Positions 1 through 8,549 are shown, counted from the stretch's first letter. The stretch: DNA of 64,000 nucleotides from CAWKCE01 sp032127035 (GCA_963848085.1 CAWKCE010000005.1:310001-374000), one strand, 5' to 3'. Notes: generated from the sequence alone by a model not told the origin. A program made the numbers and translations.

Positions 1-628
1 CGAGGTGCTCGTCGCGGCTGATGCCGGTGCCGTCCGCCAAGTGGACGTGGGCCAGTCGGTCGCCCATGACCGTCGCCATCCCGAGCGCGTCCGATCCGGA
101 CACAGCGGTGTGGGACAGATCGAGCGTCAGGTGCGGGAAGTCGAAGTCCACCGGGTTCCAGCTCGGGAGGTAGGCCTGGACCTCGCGGTTGCGGGCCCGC
201 CAGGGGAACATGTTCTCCACGGCGAAGCGCACATCGGTCTCTTCCTCCATGCGCAGCACGCCCTCGACGAAGCTCCGGGCGTACTCCCGCTGCCAGCGGA
301 AGGGCGGGTGGACGACGACCACGGACGCACCGACCCGCTCGGCGGCCTCGCGAGCGCGGTGCAGCTTCCCCCACGGCTCGCTTCCCCACACCCGCTGGGT
401 GATGAGCAGGCACGGTGCGTGCACCGCGAGGACCGGCACCTGATGCTGGTCGGACAGGCGGGCCAACGCGTCCGCGTCCTGGCTGACCGAGTCGGTCCAC
501 ACCATGACCTCGACACCGTCGTATCCGAGCTGGGCGGCCAGCTCGAAGGCCGACGCCGTCGACTCCGGGTAGACCGAGGCCGACGACAGCGCGACCTTCG
601 CGTCGGGGACGACAACCGCATCGCTCAC
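1..628 (-). CDS. Sugar phosphate isomerase/epimerase family protein (3' end cut off by window edge)
   Basis: Only the first 209 codons are present; the C-terminus lies left of the window. Reading from the GTG at 628 gives an uninterrupted xylose-isomerase-like TIM barrel pattern: ALSSASVYPES at the N-terminus, GYDGVEVMVW (first helix/strand), AVHAPCLL, VVVHPPFRW, FAVENMF and LTLDLSHTAVSG, which are the repeated barrel strands with the metal-binding E/D/H positions of this superfamily. The start lies 7 nt after the ppx-like stop codon, so the two are probably co-transcribed. The same pairing (Rv0496-Rv0498 neighbourhood) is known in mycobacteria. The substrate cannot be deduced. Confidence 0.85.
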   Translation of the reverse strand, partial: MSDAVVVPDAKVALSSASVYPESTASAFELAAQLGYDGVEVMVWTDSVSQDADALARLSDQHQVPVLAVHAPCLLITQRVWGSEPWGKLHRAREAAERVGASVVVVHPPFRWQREYARSFVEGVLRMEEETDVRFAVENMFPWRARNREVQAYLPSWNPVDFDFPHLTLDLSHTAVSGSDALGMATVMGDRLAHVHLADGTGISRDEHL

Positions 629-635
629 GCTGGCC

Positions 636-1565
636 TCACCGGGCCATCTGGTCGAGGCGGCGGAGGATCACGCCCTCCCGAAGCGCCCATGGGCAGACCT
701 CCAGCCGATCGGCCTCCAGGAGGTCCATGGCACCGTCGGCCACGATCGCCCCGGCCAGCAGCTGACCTGCTCGCCCGACCGACACCCCAGGGAGCTCGGC
801 TCGCTCCTGCACCGTCATCCTGGCAAGCATCGGCAACGACTCGACCAGCGCTGCGTGCGGCAGGAAGCGCTGCACGTACGGGCCGTCCGAGGAGGGGGCG
901 GCCCCCGCGAGGCGGCTCAGCTGGCGGAAGGTCTTGGACGTGCCCACGACGTGAGATGGCCCGCCGAGCTGGATGATGTCGGCAACGTGGCGAGCGATCT
1001 CAGCACGCACATGCTTGCGGAGCAGCTTCACCTGTGACGCCTCGGGCGGGTCGCCGGAGAGGAACTCCCGGGTCAGCCGGCCGGCTCCCAGAGGCAGCGA
1101 GAACACGCCGTCGGGCTCCTCGCCGAACCCGGTCGCGACCTCCAGCGAGCCACCGCCGATGTCCAGGACCAATAGCCGGCCGCTGGACCACCCAAACCAC
1201 CGTCGTACCGCCAGGAACGTCAGCCGCGCCTCCGCCTCACCGCTGAGGACCTCCAGCGCCACCCCCGACCGCTGGAGAACCAGGTCGAGCACCTCATCCC
1301 CATTCGGCGCCTCCCGAATGGCCGACGTGGCGAAGGCGAGCATCTCCTCGACGCCCTTGTCCTCCGCAACCTGGACGGCCTCGCCGACAAAGGTGGCCAG
1401 CCGATCGGCGCCGTCGTCGCCAATGCGCCCCTCGGAGTCAAGAAACTCCGCCAGCCGCAGCTCGGTCTTGTACGAGTGCGCGGACCGCGGCGCAGCTCCG
1501 TGGTAGCCGTCCACGACGAGCAGGTGCACGGTGTTGGATCCGACGTCCAGCACTCCCAGCCTCAT
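636..1565 (-). CDS. Ppx/GppA family phosphatase (exopolyphosphatase type)
   Basis: A 309-residue actin-fold (ASKHA) protein. The N-terminal phosphate-1 motif DVGSNTVHLLV (residues 7-17), the DIGGGSLE phosphate-2 motif in the middle and PLGAGRLT after it are the hallmark nucleotide/polyphosphate-binding loops of Ppx/GppA proteins. The length matches the short actinobacterial Ppx1/Ppx2 type, which lacks the C-terminal HD domain of the E. coli enzyme. The expected reaction is hydrolysis of polyphosphate or pppGpp; the sequence does not separate the two. The ATG at 1565 is preceded at 7 nt by TAGCGT, so it is probably leaderless. It heads a unit that includes the downstream isomerase. Confidence 0.9.
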   Translation of the reverse strand: MRLGVLDVGSNTVHLLVVDGYHGAAPRSAHSYKTELRLAEFLDSEGRIGDDGADRLATFVGEAVQVAEDKGVEEMLAFATSAIREAPNGDEVLDLVLQRSGVALEVLSGEAEARLTFLAVRRWFGWSSGRLLVLDIGGGSLEVATGFGEEPDGVFSLPLGAGRLTREFLSGDPPEASQVKLLRKHVRAEIARHVADIIQLGGPSHVVGTSKTFRQLSRLAGAAPSSDGPYVQRFLPHAALVESLPMLARMTVQERAELPGVSVGRAGQLLAGAIVADGAMDLLEADRLEVCPWALREGVILRRLDQMAR

Positions 1566-1572
1566 CCCCCGG

Positions 1573-1578
1573 ACGCTA
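1573..1578 (-). promoter_or_regulatory. -10 box of a leaderless promoter for the Ppx/GppA gene
   Basis: Read on the minus strand this is TAGCGT, fitting the actinobacterial TANNNT -10 pattern, with 7 nt to the ATG at 1565. There is no Shine-Dalgarno sequence between it and the start. Confidence 0.55.
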
Positions 1579-1596
1579 CCCCCAGCCCCCCGCCTC

Positions 1597-1602
1597 TAGT
1601 CT
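1597..1602 (+). promoter_or_regulatory. -10 box of a leaderless promoter for the cysteine-cluster gene
   Basis: TAGTCT lies exactly 6 nt before the GTG at 1609. This spacing is the reason for choosing 1609 rather than the in-frame GTG at 1603 as the start. Confidence 0.55.
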
Positions 1603-1608
1603 GTGGCG

Positions 1609-2382
1609 GTGCCCGAAGTGAGCCTCGACTTCCCCCGTGCCTGGGTGGAGTTCACCGACCCCGTCGACGCCGAGCAGGTCTTCCGGTGCGACGTCACCTG
1701 GCTGACGTCGAGCTGGACCTGCATCTTCGGCTCTGGCTGCAAGGGCATCTACTCTGACCGCGGCGACGACGGGTGCTGCACCCTCGGCGCCCACTTCTCG
1801 GACAAGGACGACGAGAAGCGCGTCAAGAAGTGGGCGGCCAAGCTCGGGCCAGAGGACTGGCAGTACCACGGGGCCAAGAAGATCACCGAGAAGGACGAGG
1901 ACGGCGGTCGCAAGACCAGGGTGGTGGACGGCGCCTGCGTCTTCCTCAACCGCCCGGGGTTCGCCGGCGGCCCCGGGTGCGCTCTCCACAAGCTGGCGCT
2001 CGACCGTGGCATCTCGATCGTGCGCACCAAGCCAGACGTGTGCTGGCAGCTGCCGATTCGCCGCACCTACCGGCACGTCGACCGGCCCGACGGCACGCAG
2101 TACCTCGAGATCACCGTTACTGAGTTCGACCGGCGCGGATGGGGAGCCGGGGGCCACGACCTGTCGTGGTTCTGCACGTCGAACACCGAGGCCCACATCG
2201 GCGCCGAACCGGTCTACGTCAGCAACCGAGACGAGCTGGTCGAGCTGATGGGCGAAGCGGCGTACGCAGAGCTGGTTCGGCACTGCGAACAGCGGATGGC
2301 GGCGGCGAACCTGCCCGCCCCTCACCCGGCATCGCGCCCTCCGACCGGTCGTGCCACCCCGAAGAAGGACCGACGCTCCTAG
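1609..2382 (+). CDS. Conserved actinobacterial cysteine-cluster protein (YkgJ/DUF3109-like pattern)
   Basis: A 257-residue soluble protein with many spaced cysteines: C27, C38, C44, the pair C56-C57, C110, C124 (in a CALH context), C145 (CWQLPIRR) and two more near the C-terminus. The CC...C...CALH layout resembles proteins thought to bind zinc or an iron-sulfur cluster (YkgJ/DUF3109 type), but I cannot confirm the family by eye. The C-terminal 25 residues are a basic, proline-rich tail. It is divergent from the ppx-like gene with only 43 nt between starts. The function is unknown; a metal-binding role is an inference from the cysteines. Confidence 0.75.
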   Translation: MPEVSLDFPRAWVEFTDPVDAEQVFRCDVTWLTSSWTCIFGSGCKGIYSDRGDDGCCTLGAHFSDKDDEKRVKKWAAKLGPEDWQYHGAKKITEKDEDGGRKTRVVDGACVFLNRPGFAGGPGCALHKLALDRGISIVRTKPDVCWQLPIRRTYRHVDRPDGTQYLEITVTEFDRRGWGAGGHDLSWFCTSNTEAHIGAEPVYVSNRDELVELMGEAAYAELVRHCEQRMAAANLPAPHPASRPPTGRATPKKDRRS

Positions 2383-2424
2383 CCGTGGAACCGCAGCCTG
2401 CTGGGATCGTGGACCCCGGCGGGG

Positions 2425-2751
2425 CTACAGGAACTTCTCCGCCGGGGGGGGCGGGGGGGCGGTCAGGTCCATCCCGTGGAGGTCAGCGACCTCGGACACG
2501 AACCACTTGTCGAAGTCGTTGTCCGACGTCGCCACGTTCCTCAGGTAGCTCTCCTCGCCGGGACCCTCGTGAACGACGATCGCCAGCTTGCTGCCGTCGG
2601 GGTTGATCTGGAGCCAGGCATGGTGTCCGGTGAGCTGGTGCCGGGCATTGGACGCCTCGAACTCGGCCTTGCGGGGACCGGTCAGCTCGGCCACCCACGC
2701 CTTCCACTGGTCGGCTTTGCCCGGGAGAATTGGAGCAGCCATCGCGCCCAT
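2425..2751 (-). CDS. Small conserved hypothetical protein
   Basis: A 108-residue protein, start ATG at 2751 with a GAGGA element 7 nt upstream. The body (ILPGKADQWKAWVAEL ... GHHAWLQINPDGSKLAIVVHEG ... FDKWFVSEVADLHGMDL) looks like a single ferredoxin-like alpha/beta domain of the dimeric alpha-beta barrel kind, as judged from strand-helix alternation only. The C-terminus is a run of six prolines encoded by two long G tracts (2444-2459 on the + strand). It lies convergent to the cysteine-cluster gene and upstream of radA on the other strand. No function can be assigned. Confidence 0.65.
   Translation of the reverse strand: MGAMAAPILPGKADQWKAWVAELTGPRKAEFEASNARHQLTGHHAWLQINPDGSKLAIVVHEGPGEESYLRNVATSDNDFDKWFVSEVADLHGMDLTAPPPPPAEKFL
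2444..2459 (+). repeat. Double homopolymeric G tract (8 G, C, 7 G)
   Basis: Eight G, one C and seven G in a row lie inside the 3' end of the small hypothetical gene and encode its polyproline tail. Tracts this long are prone to slippage and to sequencing error, so the exact C-terminus of that protein is uncertain. Confidence 0.8.
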
Positions 2752-2935
2752 GCGGAGTCCTCACTGGTTGGCCGTCGGGTCCAGTTACCCAACGCCGGCA
2801 CTGTGCTCCCCGTTGGCGCGCCGGTCAAGGGAGCGGCGAAGCGCCGCCGACACACCAACTGGCACCACGTTCCGCGTCTCCAACCGCGCGGCCGCCTCCG
2901 GGTCCCGCTTCACGTCTGCTGTCGGACCGAACGTC

Positions 2936-2941
2936 TAGCGT
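2936..2941 (+). promoter_or_regulatory. -10 box of a leaderless promoter for radA
   Basis: TAGCGT is followed after 7 nt by the ATG at 2949, with no ribosome-binding site between. This fixes the radA start, although the frame stays open far upstream. Confidence 0.6.
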
Positions 2942-2948
2942 TCCGGGC

Positions 2949-4319
2949 ATGGCCAAGACACGACCGGTGTTCCGGTGCTCCGAGTGCGGCTGGCAGACCG
3001 GCAAGTGGGTGGGACGCTGTGCTGAGTGCCAGGCGTGGGGAACCGTCGACCAGTCCGGTCCGCCAGCAAGCCGTGGGGTCACTGCCGGACCGGTGAGTGC
3101 GCCCGCCCGACCGATCGTGGAGATCGACGTCGAGGAGGCGCGCGCCCGCCCGACCGACGTCCCCGAGCTGGACCGCGTGCTCGGGGGCGGGCTGGTTCCA
3201 GGCGGCGTCGTCCTGATGGCCGGCGAGCCTGGGGTCGGCAAGTCCACGTTGCTGCTGGACGTCGCAGCCCGTTCGGCGCGCGCCGGCATCACCACGCTCT
3301 ACATCACGGGGGAGGAGTCAGCAGCTCAGGTGCGCCTGCGGGCCGACCGCATCACCGCCGTTCACGGTGGGCTCTGGCTGGCAGCCGAGACCGACCTGGG
3401 CGCCGTGCTCGGGCAGGTCGACGCGGTCCAGCCCGGGCTGCTCGTCGTGGACTCGGTACAGACCATCATGTCCACAGAGGCGGAAGGGGCGGCCGGTGGT
3501 GTCACCCAGGTCCGGGAGGTCGCGGCCGCACTGATCCGGGTGGCCAAGCAGCGCGGCATCGCGACCGTGCTCGTCGGCCACGTCACCAAGGACGGGTCGG
3601 TTGCGGGACCTCGCCTGTTGGAGCACCTGGTCGACGTCGTCCTGCAGTTCGAGGGCGACCGCCACCACCGGCTGCGGCTCGTCAGGGCGACGAAGAACCG
3701 GTTTGGGCCCACCGACGAGGTCGGCTGCTTCGACCTGGACGACGGTGGGATCCGGGGGCTGGCTGACCCCAGCGGGCTGTTCCTGTCCCGGCGAACCGAG
3801 CCGGTGCCGGGGACGTGCGTCACCGTCACGTTGGAGGGTCGCCGTCCGCTGGTGGCCGAGGTGCAGGCGCTGGTTGCCCCGAGCACGCAGAGCACGCCCC
3901 GCCGGGCGTCGTCCGGCCTTGACCCCTCTCGAAGCGCCATGGTGCTGGCAGTGCTGGCGGCTCGGTCGCGGCTTCCGCTGGCCCAGTCGGAGATCTACAC
4001 CGCCACCGTCGGGGGCGTCCAGCTGCGGGAGCCAGCAGCCGATCTCGCGCTGGCGCTCGCCGTGGCCAGTGCGGTCACCGACCGCCCGCTCCCGACTGAT
4101 CTGGTGGCGATCGGGGAGGTCGGGCTCGCCGGCGAGATACGTACTGTCAGCGGGATCACCCGCCGTCTGGCGGAGGCCGTGCGGTTCGGTTTCGCGCGGG
4201 CCGTGGTCCCGGTCGACCCCGGTCCGATTCCGGACGGGATGACCGTGGTCGAGGCGCCCGATCTCCAGGTTGCCCTGCGCTCCCTGCTCGCGCCGGTTCG
4301 CGGGCCCAGCCAGGGCTAG
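2949..4319 (+). CDS. radA: DNA repair protein RadA (Sms)
   Basis: A 456-residue protein of normal RadA length. The N-terminal zinc finger uses C10, C13, C24 and C27. The RecA-like core has Walker A GEPGVGKST at 92-100, Walker B LLVVDS near 168 and the RadA-specific KNRFG motif at 249-253. The C-terminal half is the Lon-protease-like domain (ARSRLPLAQSEIYTATVGG ... IGEVGLAGEIR). RadA is a hexameric helicase that drives branch migration in homologous recombination. disA follows after 36 nt, the usual radA-disA pairing; in Bacillus RadA restrains DisA. The start is chosen from the leaderless -10 box. Confidence 0.97.
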   Translation: MAKTRPVFRCSECGWQTGKWVGRCAECQAWGTVDQSGPPASRGVTAGPVSAPARPIVEIDVEEARARPTDVPELDRVLGGGLVPGGVVLMAGEPGVGKSTLLLDVAARSARAGITTLYITGEESAAQVRLRADRITAVHGGLWLAAETDLGAVLGQVDAVQPGLLVVDSVQTIMSTEAEGAAGGVTQVREVAAALIRVAKQRGIATVLVGHVTKDGSVAGPRLLEHLVDVVLQFEGDRHHRLRLVRATKNRFGPTDEVGCFDLDDGGIRGLADPSGLFLSRRTEPVPGTCVTVTLEGRRPLVAEVQALVAPSTQSTPRRASSGLDPSRSAMVLAVLAARSRLPLAQSEIYTATVGGVQLREPAADLALALAVASAVTDRPLPTDLVAIGEVGLAGEIRTVSGITRRLAEAVRFGFARAVVPVDPGPIPDGMTVVEAPDLQVALRSLLAPVRGPSQG

Positions 4320-4355
4320 ACTCGCGCCGACTTCGCAGCCGAACCGGGGGTACGT

Positions 4356-5453
4356 GTGGCCATGCCGGACAAGCCCCTGACCGACGTCGGCTCCGTCCTG
4401 CGCTCGACGCTCGCCACCGTGGCTCCCGGAACCATCCTGCGGGACGGGCTGGAGCGGGTGCTGCGCGGCCGCACCGGAGGGTTGGTCGTCCTCGGCTATG
4501 ACAAGAACGTCCAGGCCCTGTGCAGCGGAGGGTTCCAGCTGGACGTCGAGTTCACCGCCACCCGGCTTCGGGAGCTCGCGAAGATGGACGGCGCCGTCAT
4601 TCTCGACGGCGAGGGCACGCGCATCCATCGGGCGGCAGTCCACCTCATGCCAGATCCCACGATCTCGTCCGACGAGATGGGCACCCGCCACCGCACGGCC
4701 GAGCGAGTCGCCAAGCAGACGCAGAACCCGGTGCTGTCCGTCAGCCAGTCGATGAACATCATCGTCTTGTACGTCGATGGCCGCCGTTACGTGCTCGAGG
4801 ACTCCGCCGCCATCTTGTCCCGAGCCAACCTGGCGATGGCCACGCTGGAGCGCTACAAGCTTCGGCTGGACGAGGTGTCCGGGACCTTGTCCGCACTCGA
4901 GATCGAGGACCTGGTGACCGTCCGGGACGTCGCCGCGGTGGCGCAGCGGTTGGAGATGGTCCGACGCATTGCCCGCGAGATCGATGGGTACGTCGTCGAG
5001 CTCGGCTCCGACGGCCGGCTGATCGCCCTGCAGCTGGACGAGCTGATCGCCGGGGTGGAGACCGACCGTGAGCTCGTCGTGCGCGACTACCTACCCACGC
5101 CCTCACGCAAGTCCGCCACCACCGCATCGGTCGTGGCTGCTCTCGACGCGCTGAGCGACCTGGACCTGCTCGACCTGTCCGCCGTCGCCAAGGCGATGGG
5201 GCTGGCGACCGGCGCGGACAGCCTCGACCAGTCAGTCAGCCCGCGCGGCTACCGGCTGCTCGCGCGGGTCCCGCGCATCCCCAGCCACGTCGTCGACGGG
5301 CTGGTGGGGCACTTCGGGGGGCTGCAGCGGCTGCTCGCCGCCGGGATCGACGACCTCCGAGCGGTCGAAGGCGTGGGAGACGCGCGGGCGCGCACCGTCC
5401 GCGAGGGGCTGTCGCGACTGGCCGAGTCGAGCATCCTCGAGCGCTACGTCTGA
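4356..5453 (+). CDS. disA: DNA integrity scanning diadenylate cyclase DisA
   Basis: A 365-residue protein matching DisA over its full length. The N-terminal DAC domain carries the DGA motif at 78-80 and the GTRHR motif at 109-113 that bind ATP and metal for c-di-AMP synthesis. A helical linker follows, and the C-terminus has a helix-hairpin-helix DNA-binding domain (GLQRLLAAGIDDLRAVEGVGDARART). Candidate starts are the GTG at 4356 or the ATG at 4362. A GGGGG element precedes them, and TAGACT at 4317-4322, overlapping the radA stop codon, could be a -10 box giving a short leader. Its 3' end overlaps the convergent cheW-like gene by 10 bp. Confidence 0.97.
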   Translation: MAMPDKPLTDVGSVLRSTLATVAPGTILRDGLERVLRGRTGGLVVLGYDKNVQALCSGGFQLDVEFTATRLRELAKMDGAVILDGEGTRIHRAAVHLMPDPTISSDEMGTRHRTAERVAKQTQNPVLSVSQSMNIIVLYVDGRRYVLEDSAAILSRANLAMATLERYKLRLDEVSGTLSALEIEDLVTVRDVAAVAQRLEMVRRIAREIDGYVVELGSDGRLIALQLDELIAGVETDRELVVRDYLPTPSRKSATTASVVAALDALSDLDLLDLSAVAKAMGLATGADSLDQSVSPRGYRLLARVPRIPSHVVDGLVGHFGGLQRLLAAGIDDLRAVEGVGDARARTVREGLSRLAESSILERYV

Positions 5454-5875
5454 CCCTCGGCATCCGACGTCTCGAGCCCAGCGAGTACGCGGAGCGCGAC
5501 CAGCTTCACCGGTGACGGGTCGTCTGGCCGGCGCAGGATGCCGATCACGTAGGGCGGCAGACCCGCGGGCCGGCCGCCGACCTCCTCGACCAGCTCGCCG
5601 TCGTCGAGCACCGCCATCACCCGGTCCACCGCGACCCCGTAGCTGCCGCCATCCGCGGCGTTGAGGACGAGAACGTCACCCGCCTCTTCGGGGTAGGCGG
5701 GTGCGCGCAGGTCCACCACGGGGAGCGGGTTGTTGCGGAGCTCGAGGACGCCACTGACCGGCGCCCGCGTCCCGGGCAACGGGTCGATCCCCACAGCACG
5801 GACGACCTCACGGACCTCCTCGAGCCGGCACGCCAAGTCGCGGCCGTCCATGTGGAAGGTGATGTAGCCGCTCAC
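5444..5875 (-). CDS. CheW-like coupling protein
   Basis: A 143-residue CheW-domain protein. The beta-barrel pattern GYITFHMDGRDLACRLEEVREVV, then PGTRAPVSGVLELRNNPLPVVDLR and VAVDRVMAVLD, is the CheW/CheA-regulatory-domain signature. CheW links receptors to the kinase CheA in chemosensory arrays. The GTG at 5875 overlaps the cheR stop (GTGA), so translation is coupled. It is the last gene of a cheB-cheR-cheW unit and ends inside the 3' end of disA. No CheA or receptor lies in the window. Confidence 0.85.
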   Translation of the reverse strand: MSGYITFHMDGRDLACRLEEVREVVRAVGIDPLPGTRAPVSGVLELRNNPLPVVDLRAPAYPEEAGDVLVLNAADGGSYGVAVDRVMAVLDDGELVEEVGGRPAGLPPYVIGILRRPDDPSPVKLVALRVLAGLETSDAEGQT

Positions 5876-7311
5876 TGATGTCTCCGCCCTGCCGCCTCGA
5901 CCGGCCCCGACGCAGCGCGCAGACTGCCGGCCAGGCTTCGACACAGGTCTACCAAATCAGACACGTCCCGGCCGTCGAGCAGCTCGCCGAGCCGCTCCGG
6001 AGAGGTGGTGGGGAGTGCTTCGGCGGCGGCACCGAAGGACCGGGCCGCGCCCTCGGGGTCGCCGACCCGGCTCAGCGTCGTCGCCAGCAGGAAATGGGCG
6101 TGACCGGCGGCCGGCTCGAGGAACACCGCTTTGCGCAGGGCCGCGATCGCACCGTCGTCGTCCCCGAGGTTCGCCAACGAACGCCCAGCCACCACGTAGG
6201 CCTCCAGGAGCAGCGGATGCGCCGCCGTGGCGCGCTCGGCGAGCGAGGCGGCCTCCTGGTACCGGCCCTCAGCCAGCGCTCGTCGCGCCCCGACCAGGTC
6301 GTCGGCGGGACTGGGGCGCACGGTGGTCAGTTCCGCGGCGACAGCCTCAGCCCATGGTGCCGGGCCTCGCGGAGCCCCACGCCCGCCACGCGGAGGTGGC
6401 GGTGGACCGGCCGGACGCACCGGCGCGGTGAGCCTGGCGGGTGGAGAGGTGCGCGTCTTCGCGGCACGGGTCGGGGGCACGTCCTTGCGGTAGACGAACG
6501 CCTCTCCCACCGGGACCAGGGAGAACGAGTCACTGATCTGCCACAGCGTCTCGGCATGGCCGAGGAGCAGGTAGGCCCCGTGGTTCATCGTGCGGTGGAA
6601 GACCTGCACCAGGTCGCGAGTCGTGTCCCTGGCGAAGTAGATGGTCACGTTGCGACAGACGACGATGTCGACCTCACCGGGCCCGAACGGAGGCGGGTCG
6701 GTGATCAGGTTCTGCAACTGGAACTCGACGAGCGCGCGGATCTCCGGGCGGACCACCGAGGTCCCGTCCGGCCGCGACTCGAACCAACGACGCGCGACTG
6801 CTTGGTCCGCCAGCTGGACCGTGCGGCCGCCGTAGACACCGCGGCGGGCCACCTCGAGCGCGGAGGAGGAGACGTCGGTCCCGAGGATCCGGACCGGCAC
6901 GCTGCCACCAGACCCCATCAGGTCGAGCAGGATCATCGCGAGCGTGTATGGCTCCTCTCCCGTGGAGCACCCGGCCGACCAGATCGTCAACGGCCGTCGC
7001 TCGGCCCGCGCCCGTTCGACGAGCTCCGGGAGGACCGCGGCCCGCAGCGCCTCGATCTGCGGAAGGTTACGGAAGAAGTGCGTCTCCTGGATGGTCACCG
7101 CGTTCAACAACGCCTGCCGCTCCGCGCCTCCGGTCGGACTGGCCACCAGCTCGAGATAGGTCATGACGTCCGGCCGGTCGCTTGCCTCGATCCGGTCGCG
7201 CACGATCGCGCTGAGAGCGGCACGCCGGCTGTCGTCGAACTCCAGCCCCGCCAACTGGACCAGCGCGGCCGTAGTCGCGTCGTACTCGGCGTCGGTCAGC
7301 AGGTGGGTCAC
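5872..7311 (-). CDS. CheR-type protein-glutamate methyltransferase with C-terminal TPR repeats
   Basis: A 479-residue protein. The N-terminal helical CheR domain is followed by the SAM-binding domain with WSAGCSTGEEPY at 111-122 and the late CRNVTIYF motif. A proline/arginine-rich linker leads to a C-terminal segment with two or three TPR-like repeats (AEGRYQEAASLAERATAAHPLLLEAY, then LGDDDGAIAALRKAVFLEP). CheR methylates receptor glutamates; TPR-bearing CheR proteins usually belong to chemosensory systems that control something other than flagella. It overlaps cheB upstream and cheW downstream by 4 nt each. Confidence 0.92.
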   Translation of the reverse strand: MTHLLTDAEYDATTAALVQLAGLEFDDSRRAALSAIVRDRIEASDRPDVMTYLELVASPTGGAERQALLNAVTIQETHFFRNLPQIEALRAAVLPELVERARAERRPLTIWSAGCSTGEEPYTLAMILLDLMGSGGSVPVRILGTDVSSSALEVARRGVYGGRTVQLADQAVARRWFESRPDGTSVVRPEIRALVEFQLQNLITDPPPFGPGEVDIVVCRNVTIYFARDTTRDLVQVFHRTMNHGAYLLLGHAETLWQISDSFSLVPVGEAFVYRKDVPPTRAAKTRTSPPARLTAPVRPAGPPPPPRGGRGAPRGPAPWAEAVAAELTTVRPSPADDLVGARRALAEGRYQEAASLAERATAAHPLLLEAYVVAGRSLANLGDDDGAIAALRKAVFLEPAAGHAHFLLATTLSRVGDPEGAARSFGAAAEALPTTSPERLGELLDGRDVSDLVDLCRSLAGSLRAASGPVEAAGRRHQ

Positions 7312-8414
7312 GACGGGGCTCCCGCCATCGGCGCCGCCGCCCGTCCGACGGCGGCCACCACCTCGCGGCCGACGGCGGCCAGCGGCAGCTCGAGATCGAC
7401 CGCGTCGAGCTCCTGCGCTGCTGCCGGCATGCCCCAGACGACGCTGGTCGCCTCGTCCTGGCCGATGGTGCGCGCACCGACGTCCCGCAGCATCCTCAGG
7501 CCGGCCGCTCCGTCGCGCCCCATGCCGGTCAGCAGTACGCCGACCGAGCGCGACCCGGCATACTCGGCCACACTGCGGAACGTCACGTCGACGCCGGGCA
7601 CGTGGTACTGACCGGGCTGGGGGTCGAGCAGCCCTACCCGGAAGCCCGGGCGCAGCACCAAGTTCTGGTTGGCTGGAGCCAGGTAGACCTGACCCGCCTG
7701 AAGATGCTCGCCCTCGACCGCGACCGCGACCGGCAACGGACAGACGCCGTCCAACCAGCGGGCCAGTCCCTCGACGAAACCCTCGGCCATGTGTTGCACC
7801 ACCAACACCGCCGCCGGCAGGTCCGGCGGAAGCTCGGCCAGGATCGTGGCCAGCGCCGGAGGTCCTCCGGTGGAGGCGCCGATCGCGACGACCGGCGGAC
7901 CGGCGGCGACCATGCCAGCTGGTCCGCCGCGTGGACGGGTGGCGGACGCAGCGCCCGTCCCCGTCGTGACCGCACCCGGACGGCCGTCGATGGCCCGGTG
8001 CAGCCCGCGGCTTCGTAGGCGCCCACGGGGGTGGGTGATCACCCGGACCCGGCTGGCGACGGTCAGGTGCCGGCGAACCAGGTGCGCGTAGTCGGCCGCT
8101 CCGGGCGGGAGGTCGAGGTCGCCGACGACGTCCACCGCCCCGGCCGCGATGGCTGCCTCCGGGTGCTCGGCGGCAGCGCCGATGACGACGATGGGAGTCG
8201 CGCGGACCGCCATGATCCGCTCGATCGCCTCCAGCCCGCCACCCCAGAGGTCGAGGTCGAGCAGGACGGCGTTCGGCTGCAGCTGCAGGACCAGCGACTC
8301 CGCTGAGGAGGCGTCCTGAGCTGCTCCGCAGACCACGATGTTCGGGGCCGCGAGCAGCCGCTCGAGCACCTTGAGCCGGGTCCGGGTCCCGGCGACGAGG
8401 GCGACCGACAGCAC
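7308..8414 (-). CDS. CheB-type protein-glutamate methylesterase with a degenerate receiver domain
   Basis: A 368-residue protein: N-terminal receiver-like domain (about 1-120), linker, C-terminal methylesterase domain. The catalytic triad is intact: S181 in GASTGG, H208 in VVQHM and D301 in TGMGRDG. The receiver domain keeps a candidate phospho-acceptor D53 (LLDLD) but its first strand reads SVALVAGTRTR, without the acidic pair that normally binds Mg2+, and no conserved lysine is evident. Phosphorylation may therefore not control it. The start is the GTG at 8414, which has a GGGGGAGG element 6 nt upstream; an upstream in-frame GTG at 8459 has none. Confidence 0.9.
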   Translation of the reverse strand: MLSVALVAGTRTRLKVLERLLAAPNIVVCGAAQDASSAESLVLQLQPNAVLLDLDLWGGGLEAIERIMAVRATPIVVIGAAAEHPEAAIAAGAVDVVGDLDLPPGAADYAHLVRRHLTVASRVRVITHPRGRLRSRGLHRAIDGRPGAVTTGTGAASATRPRGGPAGMVAAGPPVVAIGASTGGPPALATILAELPPDLPAAVLVVQHMAEGFVEGLARWLDGVCPLPVAVAVEGEHLQAGQVYLAPANQNLVLRPGFRVGLLDPQPGQYHVPGVDVTFRSVAEYAGSRSVGVLLTGMGRDGAAGLRMLRDVGARTIGQDEATSVVWGMPAAAQELDAVDLELPLAAVGREVVAAVGRAAAPMAGAPS

Positions 8415-8549
8415 GGCAACGCCTCCCCCACCCCCACGGGCCCCGTCGGTCGACGACACGCGTCCTCCAGTCGACGGCGCAGTACCGAGCGTCGTCCTCG
8501 AAGGTGTCGTCGGGGCGGGACTCCTACTTGAGCGGCACGGCCGCTGGGA

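Noticed and set aside
5..976. Long open frame on the + strand across the first kilobase
   Set aside because: It is antisense to the isomerase and Ppx/GppA genes, whose protein motifs are clear; the + frame translates to Arg/Gly/Pro-rich sequence with no domain.
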